From Gammaproteobacteria bacterium (GTDB lineage: Bacteria; Pseudomonadota; Gammaproteobacteria; Pseudomonadales; Halieaceae): a stretch of DNA of 5,818 nucleotides. Under the pieces are notes generated by a model. The model did not search any database, was not told where the DNA came from, and saw only the letters and a program-made list of their open reading frames with translations. Both the position numbers and the translations under genes were made by a program. Position 1 is the first letter of the stretch, and each line of letters starts with the position of its first letter. The stretch is taken from positions 1 to 5,818 of the forward strand of contig JAAEZV010000089.1 in NCBI GenBank assembly GCA_018222695.1, written 5' to 3'. Positions 1 to 5,818 of the stretch are shown one piece after another.

Positions 1-987
1 GATGAGGACGCCTCCCATCTGGACACTCACGAGGTAGCCACTCTATCCGTGCCACGCGGAGGAGAAAGACCCGCTGCGTTGTCAGAACCAGACACCGTTT
101 ATGCGGGCCCCGCGGTGCGAAAGCTCGCCCGTGAATTCGGTGTGACGCTCTCGCAGGTAAAGGGCACGGGCGCCCGGGGGAGGATCCTCAAGGAAGACCT
201 GCAGCAGCATGTGGCGCAGGCCCTCGCCGCCGAACCGTCGTCAAGTGGGGCGGGCTTGCCCGCGATTCCCGAGCAGGACTATGCGCGCTTTGGTGCGATT
301 GAGAAAACGAGCCGCAGCCGGATCGACAAGGTCACCGCCAACAACATGGTGCGTTCTTGGCTGAATATCCCGCATGTGACGCAGTTTGATGACGCGGATA
401 TCAGCGATATGGAGCGCTTTCGCAAGGAGCTGAAAAGCGAGGCGGCGGATAGGGGCGTGCGACTCACACCCTTGCCCTTCATCCTGAAAGCTTGTGCGGT
501 CGCGCTGCGTGAACATCCCAAATTGAAGTCCTCGCTAGCCGATGGCGGTGAAACGCTGGTCATGAAGCACTACTGCCACATCGGCATGGCGGTCGATACG
601 CCGGCGGGCCTCGTGGTGCCAGTGCTTCGCGATGTCGATAAAAAGTCGATCTGGGAACTGGCAGCCGAAACCGTGGCGTTGGCGGAGCGCGCGCGAGATA
701 AACAGCTCAGACCCGATGACATGCAGGGTGGCGTATTCACCGTGAGTAGCCTCGGCGCCATTGGTGGACGGGGCTTCACACCCATTATCAATGCGCCCGA
801 GGTGGCGATCCTTGGCGTGGGTCGGGCCGCCGTGCAGCCGGTCTGGGATGGCGAGGTGTTCAGGCCGCAAACGCTACTGCCGCTCGCGCTCTCCTATGAT
901 CATCGGGTTGTTAACGGCGGCGACGGCGGCCGCTTCCTGACCGAGCTCACCGGTTTGCTGGGTGACGTGAAACGCATGGTGATGTGA
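1..987 (+). CDS. aceF: Dihydrolipoamide acetyltransferase (pyruvate dehydrogenase E2), 5'-truncated by the window edge
   Basis: E2 core of the pyruvate dehydrogenase complex; it moves the acetyl group from lipoyl-lysine to CoA in the cytoplasm. The frame is open from base 1, so the gene starts outside the window and its N-terminal lipoyl domain(s) are missing. The GTG at 49 lies in the interdomain linker and is not the start. Seen in order (328 codons): a linker; the peripheral-subunit-binding domain (about codons 33-72, AGPAVRKLAREFGV then GTGARGRILKEDL), which holds E1/E3; a second linker; and the catalytic domain (about codon 93 on, RFGAIEKTSRSRIDK). The active-site stretch is SYDHRVVNGGDGGRF, with His at codon 301 and Asn at 305 where many E2s have Asp. 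Asn also occurs here in Azotobacter/Pseudomonas-type AceF. The ending KRMVM resembles RRLVM of E. coli AceF and argues for the pyruvate enzyme over the 2-oxoglutarate or branched-chain E2. No lpd follows. Confidence 0.95.
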   Translation, partial: DEDASHLDTHEVATLSVPRGGERPAALSEPDTVYAGPAVRKLAREFGVTLSQVKGTGARGRILKEDLQQHVAQALAAEPSSSGAGLPAIPEQDYARFGAIEKTSRSRIDKVTANNMVRSWLNIPHVTQFDDADISDMERFRKELKSEAADRGVRLTPLPFILKACAVALREHPKLKSSLADGGETLVMKHYCHIGMAVDTPAGLVVPVLRDVDKKSIWELAAETVALAERARDKQLRPDDMQGGVFTVSSLGAIGGRGFTPIINAPEVAILGVGRAAVQPVWDGEVFRPQTLLPLALSYDHRVVNGGDGGRFLTELTGLLGDVKRMVM

Positions 988-1100
988 GCTTGTTGTGAGT
1001 CAGCGTTATGTTTATGTGCGCGCCTTGGGACGGATTCAAGCAATGTGTTTACCGCAAGAGTGGTTCAGTCTGGTGGCCTTGAGATGATCGAGGCGCGACT

Positions 1101-1760
1101 GTGACTGAGGAAGCTTGCTGCGAGCCCGGCGACTGCAAGACCGGGCGACTGCGGATTGGTGCGGTGCTACTTGCGGCCGGAGAGGGCGCGCGGCTGGGCG
1201 GCCGCGCAAAGGGGGCGATTGAGATTGAGGGAGAGCCGCTGATTCTTCGTGGTCTTCGGATCTTGAGCGACGCCGGTGTCGATGAGGTGGTCGCAGTGAC
1301 AGGTCACTATCAGTCGGAAATCTCGCCGCTTGTGACGCAAGCGGATTCGTTGTTTAACGATGGTTGTCTCGTTGAGGTGACGCAGCCGATGGGTGGTCAC
1401 TCCCAGTCGGATTCTCTGCGACTCGGCGTGGCAAGCCTCTCGCAGGAAGTCGATGCTGTGATGGTGCTACCCGTCGATATGCCGGCGCTGACGCGACAAG
1501 ACCTGATATCTCTCATTGGCGCTTATAAACACGCCGACGCGGCGATTGAGTTTGTCGGGCCCATGGTCGGCGCACGCCCCGGGAACCCCGTGCTATTCAG
1601 TCGGCGGATCGCTTTGAAAATAGCGCGAGGTGAGGGCGATTTTGGCAGCGGTGCGTGGCGTCACCAGCGCCCGGACTGGTTACTGGAGTGGCAGACTGAC
1701 AATCTCCATTACGTGGCCGATATCGATACGCCCGAGGATCTGGATAGTTGGACCCCGTGA
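1101..1760 (+). CDS. MobA/MocA-like nucleotidyltransferase (NTP_transf_3 type), substrate unknown
   Basis: A 219-residue single-domain GT-A/Rossmann nucleotidyltransferase. The nucleotide-binding loop is LAAGEGARLGGRAK (residues 24-37), with Lys37 as the expected phosphate contact. VLPVDMPAL (123-130) carries the metal-binding Asp126. GNPVLF (161-166) and DIDTPEDL (207-214) match the usual late motifs of MocA-like proteins. Family members join CTP or GTP to molybdopterin, or activate sugars or alcohol phosphates. MocA-like molybdopterin cytidylyltransferase is the best guess, but no molybdenum hydroxylase or cofactor gene lies nearby, so it stays unproven. The GTG start at 1101 is chosen because an in-frame TGA at 1080 leaves no earlier start codon, and a CGAGG element sits 7 bases upstream. 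This gives an unusual leader of about 16 residues before the first strand, with three cysteines (C6, C7, C12). The gene begins 113 bases after aceF, with no clear terminator or promoter in the gap, so readthrough from aceF is possible. Confidence 0.85.
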   Translation: MTEEACCEPGDCKTGRLRIGAVLLAAGEGARLGGRAKGAIEIEGEPLILRGLRILSDAGVDEVVAVTGHYQSEISPLVTQADSLFNDGCLVEVTQPMGGHSQSDSLRLGVASLSQEVDAVMVLPVDMPALTRQDLISLIGAYKHADAAIEFVGPMVGARPGNPVLFSRRIALKIARGEGDFGSGAWRHQRPDWLLEWQTDNLHYVADIDTPEDLDSWTP

Positions 1761-1772
1761 GCGAAAGAGGGG

Positions 1773-1790
1773 CGCGGGGCGCGCCCCGCG
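1773..1790. terminator. Perfect 18-bp GC palindrome between convergent genes, probable bidirectional terminator hairpin
   Basis: CGCGGGGCGCGCCCCGCG equals its own reverse complement and can fold as a 7-bp GC stem with a CGCG loop on either strand. It lies 12 bases after the stop of the plus-strand nucleotidyltransferase and 4 bases beyond the stop of the minus-strand MAPEG gene, where a shared terminator is expected. Neither side has a strong U-tract: the plus strand continues ATCCTTACAG, and the minus strand has only a CCTCTTTC stretch. Termination is therefore inferred from symmetry and position and may be weak or factor-assisted. Confidence 0.5.
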
Positions 1791-1794
1791 ATCC

Positions 1795-2229
1795 TTACAG
1801 CGCTTGCATCACGGCCCTTGCCGCGAGGGTAATCAGGCATAGACTCGATAGGGCAAACAGCGCAAAGCGCACCGGAATCGTATTCACATTGGCTTGCCAC
1901 AGACTGTGCAGCACCCGAATGCCGGCATAGCCCCAGGCGAGATTCACGCTGAGACCGGAGTTATCGCCCATTAACGCGAGCATGATCACGACGGGATAAA
2001 AGACCGTGGGCTGCTCCATCAGGTGTGAATAGTTGTGTGAGATCCAGTTGGCCTTGGCGGGCATTTGCGCCTCGCCATCGCCACCGCGCGCCCCGGCTGG
2101 CATCTCCCCTAATTTGACCCCGGCGGCGGCAAAGGCGGGCAGCCGTCTGGCCAGTAGCCAGAGAAAAACAATCATGGTCCAGCCGGCAAGGACTGCGGCG
2201 GGTGCGAGGATGGCGGTTTCGATTTGCAT
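1795..2229 (-). CDS. MAPEG-family integral membrane protein
   Basis: A 144-residue protein with four predicted hydrophobic helices (about residues 7-27, 75-90, 94-110 and 119-140) and a polar loop at 40-65, the topology and length typical of MAPEG (membrane-associated proteins in eicosanoid and glutathione metabolism). The signature is NYSHLMEQPTVFY (66-78), matching the N-x-x-H-x-x-E-Q-P-x-x-F-Y pattern of bacterial MAPEG proteins. Some family members are membrane glutathione transferases or peroxidases, but most bacterial ones are uncharacterised, so no reaction is assigned. The frame could be opened at a TTG six codons earlier, but the ATG at 2229 has a well-placed GGGAG that would otherwise lie inside the coding sequence, so ATG is preferred. 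The gene converges on the nucleotidyltransferase and diverges from fabV, so it is probably transcribed alone. Confidence 0.85.
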   Translation of the reverse strand: MQIETAILAPAAVLAGWTMIVFLWLLARRLPAFAAAGVKLGEMPAGARGGDGEAQMPAKANWISHNYSHLMEQPTVFYPVVIMLALMGDNSGLSVNLAWGYAGIRVLHSLWQANVNTIPVRFALFALSSLCLITLAARAVMQAL

Positions 2230-2235
2230 TATTGT

Positions 2236-2240
2236 CTCCC
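2236..2240 (-). promoter_or_regulatory. Ribosome binding site that sets the MAPEG start
   Basis: On the minus strand GGGAG is followed by six bases (ACAATA) and then the ATG at 2229. This near-ideal spacing selects the ATG over the in-frame TTG at 2247, which has no comparable element. Confidence 0.65.
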
Positions 2241-2297
2241 AAGGCAATTTTCACGGTGCCAGATTCTCTGATCTAGCTCAATGTTATGACGCGGACA

Positions 2298-2319
2298 GCG
2301 CAGATCATTCGCTCTGTGC
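2298..2319. promoter_or_regulatory. Imperfect dyad in the divergent intergenic region, candidate operator
   Basis: GCGCAGA, eight bases, then TCTGTGC: arms pair at six of seven positions (the remaining one is G opposite T). It lies between the MAPEG and fabV starts, where a regulator of either gene could bind. It does not match the FadR, FabR or PsrA consensus as I know them. A dyad this short can arise by chance in GC-rich DNA. Confidence 0.2.
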
Positions 2320-2353
2320 GCGCCGCCGAGTGTGCTACGAATTCCCCCCTGCA

Positions 2354-2362
2354 TGCTAGACT
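2354..2362 (+). promoter_or_regulatory. Possible extended -10 promoter element for fabV
   Basis: TGCTAGACT fits the extended -10 form TGn followed by a TAnnnT hexamer (TAGACT). It would start transcription near 2369 and give a leader of about 22 bases containing the fabV ribosome binding site. No good -35 hexamer is visible 16-18 bases upstream, though extended -10 promoters depend on it less. It is a reading by eye only. Confidence 0.3.
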
Positions 2363-2378
2363 TTGCGCTCGTTTTTCT

Positions 2379-2382
2379 GGAG
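2379..2382 (+). promoter_or_regulatory. Ribosome binding site that sets the fabV start
   Basis: GGAG lies eight bases before the ATG at 2391. The open frame extends back to an ATG at 2286, but the added 35 residues resemble nothing in FabV, and this site supports initiation at 2391. Confidence 0.65.
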
Positions 2383-2390
2383 CCCCTGCC

Positions 2391-3581
2391 ATGGTGATTC
2401 AGCCCAAAGTCCGCGGCTTTTTATGCACGACTACCCACCCTACCGGGTGTTTTGAGAACGTGCGGCGTCAGGCAGAGCACGTCCGTAGCAAGGGTGACGT
2501 CGCTGACGGCCCCAAGCGGGTGCTGGTGTTGGGCGCGTCTACCGGTTACGGGCTGGCGTCGCGGATTACCGCGGCGTTTGGTTCTGGCGCATCGACGATT
2601 GGCGTCTTCTTCGAGAAACCTGGAACGGATCGCAAGCCTGGCACCGCCGGCTGGTACAACTCGGCGGGCTTCCACCAGCTCGCAGAGGAGGCGGGCCTGT
2701 ACGCCAAGAGCCTGAACGGTGATGCCTTCTCGGATGAGATGAAGATGCGCGTGATCGACCTCATCAAGGCAGATCTCGGTCAGGTGGATTTAGTGGTCTA
2801 CAGCCTGGCCGCGCCGCGGCGGACCCACCCTAAAACGGGTGAAGTGTTCACGTCGACACTGAAACCGATTGGTCAGGCGACGACCCAGAAGGGTGTGAAC
2901 ACCGACAAAGAAGCGATTCAGGATTTTCATCTCGAGCCGGCGACCCAGGAAGAGATCGACCACACCGTGGCGGTGATGGGCGGTGAGGACTGGGAGATGT
3001 GGATCACCGCGCTGGCTGAGGCAGGCGTGTTGGCCGAGGGCGCCAAGACGACTGCATACACCTATATCGGCGAGAAGATCACTTGGGATATCTACTGGCA
3101 CGGCACCATCGGCGCGGCCAAAAAAGATCTTGATCATCGCGTGGAGGGGATTCGCGAGCAGTTGGCCTCACAGGGTGGCGACGCCCGCGTATCGGTATTG
3201 AAGGCGGTCGTGACTCAGGCGTCAGCCGCGATACCCGCGATGCCCATTTATTTGGCAATTCTATTCAAGGTGATGAAGGCGCGCGGCGTTCACGAAGGCT
3301 GTATCGAGCAGATTGACCGGCTGTTCCGGGAGCGACTTTACAGCGATGGCGAGGTGGATGAGGCAGGCCGACTGCGGGTTGACCAGTTGGAACTCGACCC
3401 CGCAGTGCAGGCAGAAGTCGCGGGTATCTGGGAGCAGATCGACACCGACAATCTGAAAACGCTTGCTGATTTTGATGGCTACCGTCAGGAGTTCCTGCAA
3501 CTCTTCGGCTTTGGTGTGGACGGCGTTGACTACGACGCCGACGTTAACCCGGAAGTCGCAATCCCCCAACTGGTGGAGTGA
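2391..3581 (+). CDS. fabV: FabV-type NADH-dependent enoyl-ACP (trans-2-enoyl-CoA) reductase
   Basis: FabV catalyses the last step of each fatty acid elongation round, reducing trans-2-enoyl-ACP (or enoyl-CoA) with NADH in the cytoplasm. The 396-residue length fits the family (about 400). It begins [20 protein letters not shown], the family's characteristic N-terminus. The Rossmann loop is [11 protein letters not shown] (48-58). Glu75 in GVFFEKPG and the [10 protein letters not shown] segment (109-118) lie where the family contacts the cofactor. The catalytic pair Tyr-x8-Lys is intact as Y235 and K244 in [11 protein letters not shown], followed by K245. The helix [20 protein letters not shown] (273-292) forms the substrate-side region. 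FabV is larger than FabI, has a Tyr-x8-Lys spacing instead of FabI's Tyr-x6-Lys, and is known to be poorly inhibited by triclosan. The MBL-fold gene starts one base after its stop, so the two are very likely cotranscribed and perhaps translationally coupled. Confidence 0.96.
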   Translation: MVIQPKVRGFLCTTTHPTGCFENVRRQAEHVRSKGDVADGPKRVLVLGASTGYGLASRITAAFGSGASTIGVFFEKPGTDRKPGTAGWYNSAGFHQLAEEAGLYAKSLNGDAFSDEMKMRVIDLIKADLGQVDLVVYSLAAPRRTHPKTGEVFTSTLKPIGQATTQKGVNTDKEAIQDFHLEPATQEEIDHTVAVMGGEDWEMWITALAEAGVLAEGAKTTAYTYIGEKITWDIYWHGTIGAAKKDLDHRVEGIREQLASQGGDARVSVLKAVVTQASAAIPAMPIYLAILFKVMKARGVHEGCIEQIDRLFRERLYSDGEVDEAGRLRVDQLELDPAVQAEVAGIWEQIDTDNLKTLADFDGYRQEFLQLFGFGVDGVDYDADVNPEVAIPQLVE

Positions 3582-3582
3582 G

Positions 3583-4419
3583 ATGCAGCCCCACGGAGAA
3601 GTCCGTTCACTGTCGGCTGGGGTGCGACGCATCGTGGCGCCGAATCCCGGTCCCATGACCGGTCCCGGTACCAATACCTACATTGTGGGTGAAACCGATT
3701 TGGTGGTCGTGGACCCCGGGCCCGCTGAACCGTCACACATTGAGGCCATTCTCAACTGTGTGGGCGATCGTCTGAAATTTATTGCTTGCACCCACACGCA
3801 CCCTGACCACTCGCCGGCGGCCGCGCGCTTAGCGGAGGCGACCGGCGCCACGCTGATTGGTCGGGTGACGGCGGACGACCAGCATCAGGACCTGACTTTT
3901 CAGCCTGCGGCGCAGATCGAGGACAACGATTGCATCTCTGGCGAAGGTTGGACGCTTCGCGCGATTCGCACGCCCGGCCATGTCGATAACCATGTCTGCT
4001 TTCTGCTCGAGGAGGAGGGCATGGTGTTTGCGGGCGACCACATCATGAATGGATCTACGGTGGTGATTGTGCCGCCGGGCGGCAACATGGCCGACTACAT
4101 TGCCTCGCTGAGGCGACTGCTCGACTACGACGTCAAGGTGGTTGCGCCGGGTCATGGCGAATTGATTCCGGATTGTCGTGGTGAGGTGGAAAAGCTCGTG
4201 CGGCACCGTCTTATGCGTGAAGCCAAGGTCGCCTCGGCGCTTGGCAGTGCGCCTCAGTCACTGGACGGCTTGGTCACTGCCGTTTACGACGATGTGGACC
4301 CGGCCATGCACGAGTGGGCCAAGCTGTCTTTGCTGGCGCATTTGATCAAGCTCGAGGGCGAGGGGCGAACTCTGAGATCCAGCGTTGAGGGCGTCGATCA
4401 ATGGGCGCTGGTTGCTTGA
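3583..4419 (+). CDS. Metallo-beta-lactamase-fold hydrolase, LACTB2-like with C-terminal winged helix
   Basis: A 278-residue hydrolase with a complete binuclear metal site: HTHPDH (H71, H73, D75, H76), H133 in TPGHVDNH, D152 in AGDHIMNG and H191 in APGHGEL. The N-terminal NPGPMTGPGTNTYIVG (21-36) is characteristic of the LACTB2 branch of the superfamily. Residues from about 198 on, including MHEWAKLSLLAHLIKLEGEG, look like the winged-helix tail found in that branch. Human LACTB2 is an endoribonuclease, while other relatives cleave thioesters, so the bacterial substrate is unknown. Its position, one base after fabV and before an acyl-CoA ligase, makes a thioester or lipid-linked substrate worth considering, but this is inference. 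ATG 3583 is chosen because GGAG at 3574-3577, inside the end of fabV, is five bases away; the frame extends further upstream only over fabV coding sequence. Confidence 0.9.
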   Translation: MQPHGEVRSLSAGVRRIVAPNPGPMTGPGTNTYIVGETDLVVVDPGPAEPSHIEAILNCVGDRLKFIACTHTHPDHSPAAARLAEATGATLIGRVTADDQHQDLTFQPAAQIEDNDCISGEGWTLRAIRTPGHVDNHVCFLLEEEGMVFAGDHIMNGSTVVIVPPGGNMADYIASLRRLLDYDVKVVAPGHGELIPDCRGEVEKLVRHRLMREAKVASALGSAPQSLDGLVTAVYDDVDPAMHEWAKLSLLAHLIKLEGEGRTLRSSVEGVDQWALVA

Positions 4420-4438
4420 TAGGCGACGCTATTCTGGG

Positions 4439-4468
4439 TTGCTGACCCCTACTGCAAATCGGTACATT
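4439..4468 (+). promoter_or_regulatory. Weak sigma70-like promoter candidate before the acyl-CoA ligase
   Basis: TTGCTG (4439-4444) and TACATT (4463-4468) are separated by 18 bases and match consensus at about three and four of six positions. It lies in the 81-base gap after the MBL gene and would allow independent expression of the ligase. No terminator hairpin is seen in the gap, so readthrough from the fabV unit is equally possible. Confidence 0.2.
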
Positions 4469-4483
4469 CCCCGCTCGAAGACG

Positions 4484-4489
4484 AAGGAG
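4484..4489 (+). promoter_or_regulatory. Strong ribosome binding site for the acyl-CoA ligase
   Basis: AAGGAG stands 11 bases before the ATG at 4501, slightly long but workable. Later in-frame ATGs at 4513 and 4516 would give the more family-typical beginning MMNVPLT, but they are 23 or more bases away, so 4501 is preferred. Confidence 0.6.
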
Positions 4490-4500
4490 AATAAACGGCC

Positions 4501-5818
<1,318 letters not shown>

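Noticed and set aside
49..987. A complete gene starting at GTG 49
   Set aside because: The same frame is open to base 1 and reads as an E2 linker. A real E2 needs an N-terminal lipoyl domain, so this is a truncated gene, not a short one.
988..1104. A small open frame between aceF and the nucleotidyltransferase, ending in a TGA that overlaps the GTG start
   Set aside because: It is under 40 codons, has no good start with a ribosome binding site, and its composition is not protein-like. The start-stop overlap is probably chance.
2230..2247. Six extra residues on MAPEG from a TTG start
   Set aside because: The ribosome binding site GGGAG lies inside this stretch and points to the ATG at 2229.
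2033..2359. A 108-residue plus-strand frame across the MAPEG gene
   Set aside because: It is antisense to the convincing MAPEG gene and runs through the intergenic region, with low-complexity Ala/Pro composition and no recognisable domain.
2286..2390. A 35-residue N-terminal extension on FabV
   Set aside because: The family begins at the [10 protein letters not shown] segment, and a GGAG sits eight bases before the ATG at 2391. The upstream part is intergenic sequence without FabV similarity.

Overview
This GC-rich window looks like a piece of a proteobacterial chromosome, most likely gammaproteobacterial. The E2 protein closely follows the enterobacterial/pseudomonad AceF pattern down to its C-terminal ending. 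FabV is the enoyl-ACP reductase isozyme typical of Vibrio, Pseudomonas, Burkholderia and relatives. Genus-level placement is not possible by eye. The window holds six protein-coding genes and no RNA genes, CRISPR, insertion sequences or phage genes. Gaps are short, the longest being about 160 bases.

Layout: (1) positions 1-987 (+) are the 3' part of aceF, the E2 dihydrolipoamide acetyltransferase of pyruvate dehydrogenase, entering from the left edge. (2) 1101-1760 (+) is a MobA/MocA-like nucleotidyltransferase of uncertain substrate. (3) 1773-1790 is a perfect 18-bp GC palindrome between two convergent genes, probably a terminator hairpin. (4) 1795-2229 (-) is a small four-helix MAPEG-family membrane protein. 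(5) 2230-2390 is a divergent intergenic region that should hold promoters for both flanking genes. (6) 2391-3581 (+) is fabV. (7) 3583-4419 (+), one base after the fabV stop, is a metallo-beta-lactamase-fold hydrolase of the LACTB2-like type. (8) 4501 to the right edge (+) is an AlkK-like fatty acyl-CoA ligase, cut off inside its C-terminal region.

How they fit together: the right half (fabV, MBL hydrolase, acyl-CoA ligase) reads as a co-directional lipid-metabolism cluster. FabV does the last reduction in fatty acid elongation, and the ligase activates free fatty acids to CoA thioesters. The MBL enzyme between them has a complete metal site but an unknown substrate. aceF supplies acetyl-CoA, but its closeness to the rest may be coincidental, since a convergent gene pair and a terminator-like palindrome separate the two halves. 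Everything here is recognisable core or ordinary accessory metabolism. I found no convincing undescribed system, and the findings below are modest.
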